Source: Bacteroidales bacterium UBA7009
GTDB taxonomy: Bacteria; Bacteroidota; Bacteroidia; Bacteroidales; Paludibacteraceae
Assembly (NCBI GenBank): GCA_002449665.1
Contig: DJXH01000016.1
Location: forward strand, 1-64,000
Reading direction: 5' to 3'
Length of the DNA stretch: 64,000 nucleotides
Shown here one piece after another: positions 16,889-25,570 of this stretch (the stretch's first letter is position 1; every line of letters begins with the position of its first letter). The translations under genes were made by a program, and so were the position numbers. The notes under the pieces were generated by a model. That model saw nothing but the letters and a program-made list of their open reading frames with translations. It did not search any database and was not told where the DNA came from.

Positions 16889-17221
16889 TTATTTGAGAGC
16901 ATCGTCTTTGGACGTGGTACGGAAGACGATTTGGTCGTCTATCAGTTCCTGCGTAGCAATCAGCGTAGGCTTGGGCAGACGCTCATAACTTCGGGAAATC
17001 TCAATCTGCTCGCGGTTCTCGTAGGTCTCATCCATAGTGTCCTGGGGGGTGGAGAAATCTTGCAACTTGGCATCAAGTTCTTTTTTCAGAGCAGAAGAAA
17101 TCTGATTGGCACGTTTGCCGAGAATGGCAACCGTCTCATATACATTACCCACTTTTTCCTGAAGTTTGTTCATATCGCGGGTAATGGTGTTTTTGGGTGC
17201 TTTAGTTTGTTTGTAATCCAT
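16889..17221 (-). CDS. rpoZ: RNA polymerase omega-like subunit (Rpb6 family)
   Basis: A 110-residue protein matching the Bacteroidota omega-like subunit that stabilises RNA polymerase assembly. The key region is ITRDMNKLQEKVGNVYETVA then ILGKRANQIS, equivalent to the omega RxxxLV...RA.QI core. The C-terminal extension (ERLPKPTLIATQEL, then DDQIVF) is usual for the phylum. The position between bamD and coaBC is the conserved neighbourhood of this gene and supports the call. Confidence 0.85.
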   Translation of the reverse strand: MDYKQTKAPKNTITRDMNKLQEKVGNVYETVAILGKRANQISSALKKELDAKLQDFSTPQDTMDETYENREQIEISRSYERLPKPTLIATQELIDDQIVFRTTSKDDALK

Positions 17222-17235
17222 AGTATAATAGTGTT

Positions 17236-18039
17236 TTATTTTTTTCTTTTCATTATCTCTTTGCCCATACGCTCAAGGGCGGAGATATGCTTGCTGTTCG
17301 GGAAAGAGGTCTTGAAACTATAGTACTCGTCTTCCGCCTCTTGTACGCGCTCCTGCATACGGCTTGCCTGCGAGTTGACCATCAGTTGGTACTTGCTAAG
17401 GAAGATTATATAGTTAAGTTCCTCTATATAACTGTTGCTCGGATAGTCCTTGAGGGCGTTACGCGCCGTTATCTCAGCAGAGAGGTAGTTGTTGCCGAGA
17501 TATGTACCAAGGTTGTAGTATAGTTTGGCATTGAGCAGTTCTTTATACGCAAGACGGTCATAGAGTTCGTTCTGCTCTTTGTATGCCTGCCGGACGTACT
17601 GGCTTTCGGGATAAGACTCGATAAACACATCAAAAGCCTCAATGGCACGATAAGTTATGTCCTGGTCAAGCTTGGGGTCCGGGGCATCAAGGTAGTAGCA
17701 ATGCCCTATCTGAAAACTTGCTTCGGGTGCATACTGACCTTTGGGATAACTGCGCAGATACGCCTCGTAGTACTCGGCTGCGGAGGAGTAGGATTTCTGC
17801 CCCATATAACTGCGGGCGAGGTAGATAACCACATCTGCGGCGCGCTCCGTACCCTTGTAGTAGGCAGCCACATCCTCAAGCAGAGTCTGCGAGCGGACGT
17901 ACTTCTGCTGCTCAAAATACTGCAATGCTGCCTGATATTTCTGCTCGGGGTCACGCGACTTGAGAATCTTCTGATACTCGCCGCAAGAAGAAAGGGACAG
18001 AGCGAAGAAAACCAATATGTATGCTTTGAGCCTGCTCAT
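17236..18039 (-). CDS. bamD: outer-membrane assembly lipoprotein BamD
   Basis: BamD is the essential TPR lipoprotein of the BAM complex that folds outer-membrane proteins. The 267-residue protein has lipobox LSLSSCG (Cys 19), the family start YQKILKSRDPEQKYQAAL, and TPR-like repeats including QTLLEDVAAYYKGTERA, AAEYYEAYLRSYP and FIESYPESQYV. A promoter lies about 20 nt upstream. A BamA/TamA-like barrel gene is found 5 kb away and a second barrel near 20 kb. Confidence 0.93.
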   Translation of the reverse strand: MSRLKAYILVFFALSLSSCGEYQKILKSRDPEQKYQAALQYFEQQKYVRSQTLLEDVAAYYKGTERAADVVIYLARSYMGQKSYSSAAEYYEAYLRSYPKGQYAPEASFQIGHCYYLDAPDPKLDQDITYRAIEAFDVFIESYPESQYVRQAYKEQNELYDRLAYKELLNAKLYYNLGTYLGNNYLSAEITARNALKDYPSNSYIEELNYIIFLSKYQLMVNSQASRMQERVQEAEDEYYSFKTSFPNSKHISALERMGKEIMKRKK

Positions 18040-18060
18040 TCAATATATACAAAAATCGCG

Positions 18061-18092
18061 CAAAGGTACAAAGAAAATTCAAAGTGCGCAAA
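18061..18092 (-). promoter_or_regulatory. bamD promoter
   Basis: CAAAGGTA at 18061-18068 (TACCTTTG on the minus strand) with CAAA at 18089-18092, 20-nt spacing. Leader about 15 nt. Bases 18093-18257 between this and the fic promoter are A/T-rich and hold no gene that I can see. Confidence 0.7.
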
Positions 18093-18257
18093 TAATTGCA
18101 TATTTTTACTCAATATAGTTGCGTTATTAACCAAAACCTTGTACCTTGGCACTGATACGACTACGATAGTCTTCCTGTTTGGAAATAGGAGAATAATATC
18201 TAAGATTAGGGGATTTTAAGTACATTTTGCATATTTATTTCAAATAATTATGCATTT

Positions 18258-18290
18258 TTTGCACAGTTATTTGATTTTTTTGTACCTTTG
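18258..18290 (+). promoter_or_regulatory. fic promoter
   Basis: TTTG at 18258-18261 and TACCTTTG at 18283-18290, 21-nt spacing. The -7 box ends 12 nt before the ATG at 18303, predicting a leader of only a few nucleotides. Confidence 0.7.
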
Positions 18291-18302
18291 CAGAAAAATA
18301 TA

Positions 18303-19322
18303 ATGGAAACACCTGACGACAATAATACCATACTGCAAACAATCTCCGAATATCGGCGATTAGGGATTGAGCAACAGATTGACTACAAGAAGTTTTACTT
18401 GTATTCCATCATTACACACTCAACTGCTATTGAAGGCAGTACGGTAACAGAGATTGAGAATCAACTGCTGTTTGACGAGGGCATCACGGCTCCGGGACGC
18501 ACACTCTTAGAGCAGATGATGAATCTTGACCTCAAAGCAGCATACGAAGAAGCGCAACGCCTCGCGGAAAAACATACAGATTATTCATCAAATATGCTTT
18601 GCCGGTTGTCTTCGTTAGTAATGAAAAACACAGGCAGTATATACAACACACCTCTCGGTTCGTTCTCAGCCGCAAACGGAGACTTACGCAAAGTAAATGT
18701 TACTGCAGGATTTGGCGGACGTTCATATTTGGCATTTCAAAAAGTGCCGCAAGCATTGCAAGACTTCTGTCAATGGCTCAATACAGAACGACAAAATCTG
18801 CCACAGGACAACATTCTTGCAGCCTATCGGCTTTCTTTCATAGCACACTATCGACTTGTCAGTATTCACCCTTGGGCAGACGGCAACGGGCGTATGTCAC
18901 GACTTGTGATGAATATGCTGCAATGGGAAGCAGGGATTATTCCCTCTAAGGTTACGAGAGAGCAAAAAGCAAAATATATCCAAGCACTTAACGATACACG
19001 CGACAAAAATGACGAAGAGATTTTCTCCAAAGTCATGCTTTATCTGCACAACAGCAATCTGCAAGCTGAAATAAAATCTTTCGTGACATCACTTCAAGAT
19101 GAAAATGTCACGAAAACAAATATCACAGAACTAAATCAAAGACAGAGAGTTCTGCTAACACTTATAAGAGAGAACACCTATATTACCATCCCCGAAATGT
19201 CACGAAAGACGGCTGTTACCGAACGTACCATTAAGCGCGATTTGCAATATATGCAGCAAGCAGGAATTCTTTGTCGCATAGGCGGACGAAAGGATGGGTA
19301 TTGGAAAGTTATTCACCAATAA
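18303..19322 (+). CDS. Fic-domain protein with C-terminal winged helix
   Basis: Fic enzymes transfer AMP or other nucleotidyl groups to hydroxyl side chains of target proteins. The catalytic motif HPWADGNGRMSR is at about residues 187-198. An N-terminal TAIEGS (about residue 41) matches the autoinhibitory (S/T)xxxE(G/N) helix of class II Fic proteins. Residues 275-335 (LNQRQRVLLTLIRENTYITI, EMSRKTAVTERTIKRDLQYM) form a DNA-binding winged helix, so it may also regulate transcription. ATG 18303 is chosen because the in-frame TTG at 18288 lies within the -7 box. No antitoxin-like partner gene is adjacent; target unknown. Confidence 0.88.
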   Translation: METPDDNNTILQTISEYRRLGIEQQIDYKKFYLYSIITHSTAIEGSTVTEIENQLLFDEGITAPGRTLLEQMMNLDLKAAYEEAQRLAEKHTDYSSNMLCRLSSLVMKNTGSIYNTPLGSFSAANGDLRKVNVTAGFGGRSYLAFQKVPQALQDFCQWLNTERQNLPQDNILAAYRLSFIAHYRLVSIHPWADGNGRMSRLVMNMLQWEAGIIPSKVTREQKAKYIQALNDTRDKNDEEIFSKVMLYLHNSNLQAEIKSFVTSLQDENVTKTNITELNQRQRVLLTLIRENTYITIPEMSRKTAVTERTIKRDLQYMQQAGILCRIGGRKDGYWKVIHQ

Positions 19323-19354
19323 AACAACATAATCATATTTAATCTTTTAGTGCT

Positions 19355-19915
19355 ATGATTGAACCCAAAGACATTCAGAAAGGTGCCGAGGAGCAGATGC
19401 AATCGGCAGTGATGTACCTTGACGACACTCTTGCCCATATCCGTGCGGGCAAGGCAAGTCCGAGTCTGCTTGACTCCATCCGTGTGGACTACTATGGTCA
19501 GTTAAGTCCGCTCGCTAACGTAGCCACCGTTACCACTCCCGATGCGCGTACCATTCAGATTCAGCCGTGGGAGAAAAAAATGCTCAACGACATCGAGCGT
19601 GCTATCATCAACTCCAACATCGGTCTTGCTCCCAACAACAACGGCGAGAGCATACGCCTGATTATTCCGCCGCTGACTGAGGAACGTCGCCGCGACCTTG
19701 CCAAACAGTGTAAAGCCGAGGCTGAGAACGCCAAGGTAAGCGTGCGCAACGCCCGCCGCGATGCTATTGACACCCTCAAGAAACAGATAAAAGAAGGGCT
19801 GCCCGAAGATGCGGAGAAGGATGCGGAAAACGAGATGCAGAAACTCCACGACAAATACATTCGCCGCATAGACGAAGTATATGCCAAGAAAGAGAAAGAG
19901 ATAATGACCGTTTGA
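19355..19915 (+). CDS. frr: ribosome recycling factor
   Basis: RRF splits post-termination ribosomes together with EF-G. The 186-residue length and two-domain layout are standard: [20 protein letters not shown], the [17 protein letters not shown] hinge region, [20 protein letters not shown] and the C-terminal helix up to EKEIMTV. Its stop overlaps the start of the barrel gene by one base (TGATG), indicating coupled translation. Confidence 0.97.
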   Translation: MIEPKDIQKGAEEQMQSAVMYLDDTLAHIRAGKASPSLLDSIRVDYYGQLSPLANVATVTTPDARTIQIQPWEKKMLNDIERAIINSNIGLAPNNNGESIRLIIPPLTEERRRDLAKQCKAEAENAKVSVRNARRDAIDTLKKQIKEGLPEDAEKDAENEMQKLHDKYIRRIDEVYAKKEKEIMTV

Positions 19916-21003
19916 TGCAACCGAGAAAGCGGCTCAAGACCATATTGGCGGCATTGTGCATAGGGTTTTCAACGCTCTATGCGCAGGAGATGTCGTGGCT
20001 TGACGAGATAATGAACCTGCCCGCGATAGCCGTACCTATAGTACAGTACGCGCCGGAGACACAGTGGGTGTTCGGCGGGGCGGCACAGGGCTATTTCAAG
20101 TGCGCCAACCAAAGAAAAACCTCCGTTATACAACTCAACGGTGCTTATTCGCTTGCGCGGCAATGGTATATAAAAACCAAAGGCAACATCTATTTCGGCA
20201 ATACGCACAACTGGCAGATAGCCTACGAAGCGGGTTACCGCAACTACCCCGACACTTGGTACGAGACGGGAAACGACTTCCTCATAAAAGACGGCACATC
20301 GTTTATCTCCCGCCGCTTTAATCTCAACCTGCAACCGCAATACTATATATCAGACAATTGGTCGGTAGGTCTTAACCTGAATGTCTATACCGAAACGACC
20401 ACACTCAAAGACCCGCTCAACTCCGCCCGCTCAGCATATATGGGCATAGGCGGCACCATACAATACGACAGCCGCGATATTACTTTCTACCCCAACAGCG
20501 GCGTGTTCTTCTCGCTTAGTTGCTCCGACTACGAACCGCTTAACTCCAACTTCGGTCGTATGGCATACCTCACTGCCGACTTGAGGCATTTTATAAGCAT
20601 ATACAAAAGTTTGGTCTTTGCTTGGCAATGCAAGATACAAGGTGCGTGGGGCGGTAAGCGGTTGCCCTACTCTCTTTTGCCCACCCTCGGCGGCGAAGAC
20701 CTGCTTCGCGGACTGAGAGCGAATATGTATAAAGACAACACACTATGGGCACTACAGGGCGAACTGAGGTTCCCCATATACAGCATCGTCCATGGCACTG
20801 CCTTTGCGGGTATGGGCGATGTATATGATATACACAACTGGCAGTGGGCAGCACCAAAAGTCGGCTACGGCATCGGACTGAGAGTGAGCATCAACAAAGC
20901 CAAGGTGAACCTGCGCGCAGACGTAGCCCGCAGTAACCTTGACAACCGCTGGAACACGATAGATGCCTACTCGTTTTACCTAACGGCGACAGAAGCATTC
21001 TAA
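19915..21003 (+). CDS. BamA/TamA-like outer-membrane beta-barrel without POTRA domains
   Basis: A 362-residue exported protein with a signal peptide cut near TLYAQE. The remainder is a predicted beta-barrel with alternating aromatic strands. It contains the surface-antigen-like GGEDLLRGLRANMYKD, the counterpart of the Omp85 VRGY lid motif. POTRA domains are absent, unlike true BamA. The ATG at 19915 uses the A of the frr TGA stop; the frame also contains an upstream TTG. It sits between frr and rsgA, two ribosome factors, and its function is unknown. Confidence 0.78.
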   Translation: MQPRKRLKTILAALCIGFSTLYAQEMSWLDEIMNLPAIAVPIVQYAPETQWVFGGAAQGYFKCANQRKTSVIQLNGAYSLARQWYIKTKGNIYFGNTHNWQIAYEAGYRNYPDTWYETGNDFLIKDGTSFISRRFNLNLQPQYYISDNWSVGLNLNVYTETTTLKDPLNSARSAYMGIGGTIQYDSRDITFYPNSGVFFSLSCSDYEPLNSNFGRMAYLTADLRHFISIYKSLVFAWQCKIQGAWGGKRLPYSLLPTLGGEDLLRGLRANMYKDNTLWALQGELRFPIYSIVHGTAFAGMGDVYDIHNWQWAAPKVGYGIGLRVSINKAKVNLRADVARSNLDNRWNTIDAYSFYLTATEAF

Positions 21004-21018
21004 AAGACAACACTCATT

Positions 21019-21966
21019 ATGGCAGACAACGGCAATGACAACACTTTTCGCGCACTCGTAACACGCTCTACGGGCAGTTCATATATGATTCTTTCTGACG
21101 ATGACACGGAAAGAGAAGCGCACATCAAAGGCAATATGCGGATAAAAGGTATCCGTACTACCAACCCCGTTGCCGTGGGCGACTACGTAACAGCACTCAC
21201 ACAAGCAGACGGCACGACATGGATAACCGGCATAGAACCACGCCGAAACTACATAATTCGCCGCTCCACCAACCTTAGCAAAGAAGCACATATATTAGCC
21301 GCCAATATAGACCAAGCGGCACTTGTCATAACACTCAATCACCCCGTTACCTCCACCGTCTTTATCGACCGCTTTCTTGCCACGGCGGAGGCATACCGCG
21401 TACCCGCACTGCTTATCTTCAACAAAACAGACCTGCTCACCGACAGCGAGAAAGAGCAACTCGGCGAACTAAGACAACTATACGAGAGCCTCGGCTACCG
21501 CACCATCGCCATAACTGCCATAGACAGCAACACACGCGAACAGGTAATGCCTATGCTTACGGGCAAAGTAACACTGCTCTCAGGCAACTCCGGTGTAGGC
21601 AAATCAACACTGCTGAACACAGTCTTTGGCAAACAGCTTACACGCACAGGCAACATATCCGCAGCCCACGACAAAGGTATGCATACAACCACTTTTTCAG
21701 AGATGTACGCCTTGCCGTCAGGGCGCGTGATAGACACGCCCGGGATAAAAGGCTTCGGCTCCGTGGAGATGACCAAAGAAGAGGTGGGACACTACTTTAG
21801 GGAGATATTCGAGGTCTCACGCCACTGCAGATTCAGCAACTGCCTGCATACCGGCGAGCCGGGTTGCGCCGTGTTGGAAGCAGTAAAAAACGGACAGATA
21901 ACTTTCAGCAGATTTGAAAGTTACCTGTCGCTTCTCGGTGACGGCGAAGAGGAAAAATACAGATAA
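21019..21966 (+). CDS. rsgA: ribosome small-subunit GTPase RsgA
   Basis: RsgA is a circularly permuted GTPase that checks late 30S subunit maturation. The 315-residue protein has an N-terminal OB fold, then G4 FNKTDLL, the G1 P-loop SGNSGVGKSTLLN after it (the permutation), and G3 DTPGIKGFG. The C-terminal zinc finger is RHCRFSNCLHTGEPGCAV. It lies 15 nt after the barrel gene in the frr operon and converges with proA. Confidence 0.96.
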   Translation: MADNGNDNTFRALVTRSTGSSYMILSDDDTEREAHIKGNMRIKGIRTTNPVAVGDYVTALTQADGTTWITGIEPRRNYIIRRSTNLSKEAHILAANIDQAALVITLNHPVTSTVFIDRFLATAEAYRVPALLIFNKTDLLTDSEKEQLGELRQLYESLGYRTIAITAIDSNTREQVMPMLTGKVTLLSGNSGVGKSTLLNTVFGKQLTRTGNISAAHDKGMHTTTFSEMYALPSGRVIDTPGIKGFGSVEMTKEEVGHYFREIFEVSRHCRFSNCLHTGEPGCAVLEAVKNGQITFSRFESYLSLLGDGEEEKYR

Positions 21967-21980
21967 TCCTCCGTTTAATA

Positions 21981-23153
21981 TTACGGGCGCACCTGCCCTT
22001 CGCCTTCTATTATCCACTTGTAGGTGGTTATCTCTTCAAGAGCCATAGGTCCGCGCGGACCGAGTTTTTGGGTGGAAATACCTATCTCTGCTCCGAGTCC
22101 GAACTGTGCACCATCGGTAAAACTCGTAGGAACATTCCAATACACACAGGCGGCATCCACTTCGTTTTGGAAACGCCTTGCAGCCGCCTCGTTCTGAGTG
22201 ATGATACACTCTGAATGACCGCTGCTGTACTTTTGAATATGCTCTAATGCCTCGTCAAGCGAACTGACTATGCGCACCGACAGGTCGTATGACATCCACT
22301 CGCGACCATAATCGCCAAAGTGGAAACTGACCTTGTCCCGCATCGGTTCAAGCAGTGTGTCAAGGTCTTTTTCCCTGTCTTTGTGGACGAGCAAGCAGTC
22401 AAGTGCGTTGCAGACACTCACACGGCGGGTTTTGGCATTGGCTATAATCTTCCGCCCTATTTCTATGTCGCCGTCTTTGTCAAAATATGTATGCACCACT
22501 CCCGCACCGGTCTCAATCACGGGTATGCGGGCATTATCGCGCACAAAGTCAATTAGTTTGCGCCCGCCTCGGGGTATGCACAAGTCCACATAGCCGACAG
22601 CATTGAGCAGTGCTTCCGTAGCCTCGTGGGTAGAGGGCATCAGTTGTGCCGCACAAGGGTCTATGCCTTCGGTTTGCAGCACATCTTGTATAAGTTTTAT
22701 CGCCGCGAGGTTGCTCTGTTCGGCATCACGTCCGCCTTTGAGAAGGCAGGCATTGCCGCTCTTGAAACAGAGCGCAAAAACATCATAGGTTACGTTAGGA
22801 CGCGCCTCATATACCACGCCTATCACGCCGAAAGGTACGCTCACACGATGCAGGCGAATACCGTTAGGCAAAGTGCGTTGCTTGGTAACCATACCGAGCG
22901 GAGAAGGCAGAGAAGCCACGTGCCGCATATCATCGGCTATACCTTTCAGTCGGTCAGCCGTAAGCAGCAGCCGGTCATAGAGAGGATTGGCTTTATCCAT
23001 TCTGTCAAGGTCAAGACGGTTGGCACGCAGCAGTTCGTCTGTATGTTGCTCTATGCTGTCAGCCACGCGCATAAGCACTGCGCTGCGTTTCTTATCGTCA
23101 AGCAAGAGCAGCGAGCGCGAAGCTGATTTGGCATGCTCAAAAAGTGTAGTCAT
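21981..23153 (-). CDS. proA: glutamate-5-semialdehyde dehydrogenase ProA
   Basis: ProA reduces glutamyl-5-phosphate to glutamate-5-semialdehyde with NADPH, step two of proline synthesis. The 390-residue protein shows VPFGVIGVVYEARPNVT, LKGGRDAEQSN, PRGGRKLIDFV and the catalytic Cys in RRVSVCNALDCLLVH. It ends GPRGPMALEEITTYKW, the usual family end. It lies 20 nt after proB in the proC-proB-proA operon. Confidence 0.96.
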   Translation of the reverse strand: MTTLFEHAKSASRSLLLLDDKKRSAVLMRVADSIEQHTDELLRANRLDLDRMDKANPLYDRLLLTADRLKGIADDMRHVASLPSPLGMVTKQRTLPNGIRLHRVSVPFGVIGVVYEARPNVTYDVFALCFKSGNACLLKGGRDAEQSNLAAIKLIQDVLQTEGIDPCAAQLMPSTHEATEALLNAVGYVDLCIPRGGRKLIDFVRDNARIPVIETGAGVVHTYFDKDGDIEIGRKIIANAKTRRVSVCNALDCLLVHKDREKDLDTLLEPMRDKVSFHFGDYGREWMSYDLSVRIVSSLDEALEHIQKYSSGHSECIITQNEAAARRFQNEVDAACVYWNVPTSFTDGAQFGLGAEIGISTQKLGPRGPMALEEITTYKWIIEGEGQVRP

Positions 23154-23173
23154 AACAGTAAGGATTTTTAAGG

Positions 23174-23944
23174 TTAGTCGGCTGGTGAAAACTCTGTATG
23201 AATGGTAGTGTCAGGCTGCTGGATAAGATTAACGAGGATATTCTCTCTCTTGCCGTTGGCAATGATTACTCTTATCCCTGACTGCGACAGGGAGCGGGCA
23301 GTATTGTATTTGGACACCATACCGCCTCTGCCTGCCGAACTTTTGGAGGTCTTGATATAACTGCTTATATCCTCATTTATGCCCACCTTTCTTATTACTT
23401 GTGAAGTCGGGTCGGCGGGGTCGCCGGTATAAACGCCGTCAATATTGCTCAGTATGACCAGTGTTTCAGCACCCATCATCTTTGCCGCAAGCCCGGAGAG
23501 TTCGTCATTGTCGGTAAACATAAGTTCGGTAACGCACACCGTATCGTTCTCATTGACAACAGGTATGACATTGTTCTCAAGCATCACTTCCATACATGCC
23601 CTGAGGTTCTTATACTGCTCTTCGTGCTCGAAGTTTTCTTTCATTGTCAGCACCTGTCCTATGTGCATATTATATTCGCGGAAGAGGTCGTAATAGAGAT
23701 TGACAAGTTTGACCTGTCCCATCGCGCTGTATAGCTGGCGTTGCTCCACCGAATCAAGTTCGTGTTCCACACGCAGTTCTTTCTTTCCGCAAGCCACAGC
23801 GCCGCTTGACACGAGGATGACATCATATCCGTGGTGTCTGAGCCACGCAATCTGATCTACAATGGCAGACATACGCGTGATGTCAAGTTTGCCGGTGGAG
23901 GTGGTAAGTACGTTGGAGCCTACTTTTACTACTATTCGTTTCAT
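23174..23944 (-). CDS. proB: glutamate 5-kinase ProB, lacking the PUA domain
   Basis: ProB phosphorylates glutamate and is the usual proline feedback point. The 256-residue protein contains the whole amino-acid kinase domain: VVKVGSNVLT, VSSGAVACGKKEL, VIPVVNENDTVCV and GRGGMVSKYNTARSL. It ends where the roughly 100-residue C-terminal PUA domain would begin in Escherichia coli ProB. The gap to proA is only 20 nt, so no detached PUA remnant is present. It lies between proC and proA. Confidence 0.95.
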   Translation of the reverse strand: MKRIVVKVGSNVLTTSTGKLDITRMSAIVDQIAWLRHHGYDVILVSSGAVACGKKELRVEHELDSVEQRQLYSAMGQVKLVNLYYDLFREYNMHIGQVLTMKENFEHEEQYKNLRACMEVMLENNVIPVVNENDTVCVTELMFTDNDELSGLAAKMMGAETLVILSNIDGVYTGDPADPTSQVIRKVGINEDISSYIKTSKSSAGRGGMVSKYNTARSLSQSGIRVIIANGKRENILVNLIQQPDTTIHTEFSPAD

Positions 23945-23960
23945 TTACGTAACTTTGCTG

Positions 23961-24749
23961 TTATTTTAGTCCGGCTTTAAGGGTGCGAATAACGGCGGAG
24001 GTAAAGCCGGACATATCCATTTCGTTTATTCCTTTTATCGTAGTGCCGCCCGGGGTCGTTACTTTGTCTATAGCGGCTTCGGGGTGCAGACCTGAATTGC
24101 GTAGTACGCTAACCGCTCCGAGCATAGTCTGCTCCGCAATAGTCTGTGCCTGCGCGGGATAGAAGCCCATCTCCACACCTGCCTGCATCATTGCCCTTAT
24201 CATACGAAAAACGTATGCTATACCGCAACTTGCCATCATCATACCGGCAGCCACCTGTTTTTCTTCCACCCACAAGGTATTACCCACAGAATCATAGAGT
24301 TGAGACACAAGTGACTTGGACTGCTCCGTAAAGTCTTTGCCGGCGGCGATAAAATTCATACTGTCTGCATACTCGGCTGCTATATTTGGTATGGCATAAG
24401 CATATTGCCCCGCCCTGCCGAACGCCTCTGCAAGGCGGTCTGTGGTAAAATTGGCGGCATCGGACACAACAACTTGCCTTGTCGTATCAACAGCCTGCTT
24501 TATCTCGTCTATCACCGGCTGCATCAGCCACGGCTTGACAGCCAAGACAATGATTTCGGCACCTTGTACGGCTTTTATGTTATCGTCCGTAACGGAAAGG
24601 AGATTAGTATCGGGAAAGGCTTGGGACAAGGAGCGGAGCGACTGCGGGTTTTTGTCGGCAACGGTGAGCGATATTTGCCCTGCACGCAGCCAGCCCTTGG
24701 CAAGTGCGCCGCCCATATTTCCGGCACCTATAAGAGTAACTTTGGTCAT
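23961..24749 (-). CDS. proC: pyrroline-5-carboxylate reductase ProC
   Basis: ProC makes proline from pyrroline-5-carboxylate. The 262-residue protein begins with the NAD(P) motif LIGAGNMGGALAKG. It has VLAVKPWLMQPVID and YAIPNIAAEYADSMN, and ends with the substrate-binding VTTPGGTTIKGINEM. ATG 24749 is preferred over a start at 24788, which falls in the promoter region. First gene of the proCBA operon. Confidence 0.95.
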   Translation of the reverse strand: MTKVTLIGAGNMGGALAKGWLRAGQISLTVADKNPQSLRSLSQAFPDTNLLSVTDDNIKAVQGAEIIVLAVKPWLMQPVIDEIKQAVDTTRQVVVSDAANFTTDRLAEAFGRAGQYAYAIPNIAAEYADSMNFIAAGKDFTEQSKSLVSQLYDSVGNTLWVEEKQVAAGMMMASCGIAYVFRMIRAMMQAGVEMGFYPAQAQTIAEQTMLGAVSVLRNSGLHPEAAIDKVTTPGGTTIKGINEMDMSGFTSAVIRTLKAGLK

Positions 24750-24785
24750 AAAAAACGAAATTAAAACGACTTTATAAAGAGTTTG

Positions 24786-24817
24786 CAAAGGTACGGCAAA
24801 TATGCCGAATATGCAAA
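24786..24817 (-). promoter_or_regulatory. proCBA promoter
   Basis: CAAAGGTA at 24786-24793 (TACCTTTG on the minus strand) with CAAA at 24814-24817, 20-nt spacing; leader about 30 nt. Confidence 0.7.
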
Positions 24818-24883
24818 AATCTTAATCATTTGTTATCTATTATTACCTGTTCACCGCAAAATTTGTGCAAACAATGCCGCTTT

Positions 24884-24915
24884 TTTGCACAATCGGTTCG
24901 TTTGTCGTAACTTTG
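24884..24915 (+). promoter_or_regulatory. udk-parE promoter
   Basis: TTTG at 24884-24887 and TAACTTTG at 24908-24915, 20-nt spacing; leader about 25 nt before the udk ATG. Confidence 0.6.
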
Positions 24916-24947
24916 CACGCATAACACCTTCTTAACTGTTTTTCATT

Positions 24948-25562
24948 ATGTTTGTCATAGGCATTGCGGGCGGTACCGGCTCGGGTAAAACAACAGTGGT
25001 ACGCAAACTCATAGAACGTCTTCCCAAAGGAGAAGTAACCGTTATTCCGCTTGATTCTTACTACAACGACTCTTCGCAAGTACCGATGGAAGAGCGGCAG
25101 AAAATCAACTTTGACCACCCCAACGCCTTCGAGTGGTCGCTGCTGACCAAGCACCTGCAGATGCTCAAGGAGGGCAAGACCGTGGAGCAGCCGCAATACG
25201 ACTACATAACCTCCTCCCGACTGAAAGAGACCATCACCGTAGGACCGAGCGAGATTGTGATAGTGGAAGGTATTTTGACCCTCCACCATCCCGAACTCAG
25301 GGAACAGATGGACCTCAAGGTGTTCGTAGATGCCGATGCCGATGACCGTCTTATACGCGTCATTAAGCGCGACATAGTGGAGCGCGGAAGGACGGTGGAA
25401 GCCGTGATAGAACGCTATCAGCGGGTGCTTAAACCTATGCACGAGCAGTTTATCGAGCCCTGCAAACGCTATGCCAACGTCATCATTCCGCAGGGCGGAC
25501 ACAACAACGCCGCTATCAATATGATGGCGAAGTTTATCAAGCAACAACTGCGTGACAAATAG
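24948..25562 (+). CDS. udk: uridine kinase
   Basis: Uridine/cytidine kinase of pyrimidine salvage, 204 residues. P-loop [14 protein letters not shown] is near residues 4-17, followed by [42 protein letters not shown] and [16 protein letters not shown]. It starts a rightward unit with parE 8 nt downstream. Confidence 0.95.
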   Translation: MFVIGIAGGTGSGKTTVVRKLIERLPKGEVTVIPLDSYYNDSSQVPMEERQKINFDHPNAFEWSLLTKHLQMLKEGKTVEQPQYDYITSSRLKETITVGPSEIVIVEGILTLHHPELREQMDLKVFVDADADDRLIRVIKRDIVERGRTVEAVIERYQRVLKPMHEQFIEPCKRYANVIIPQGGHNNAAINMMAKFIKQQLRDK

Positions 25563-25570
25563 ACAACATT

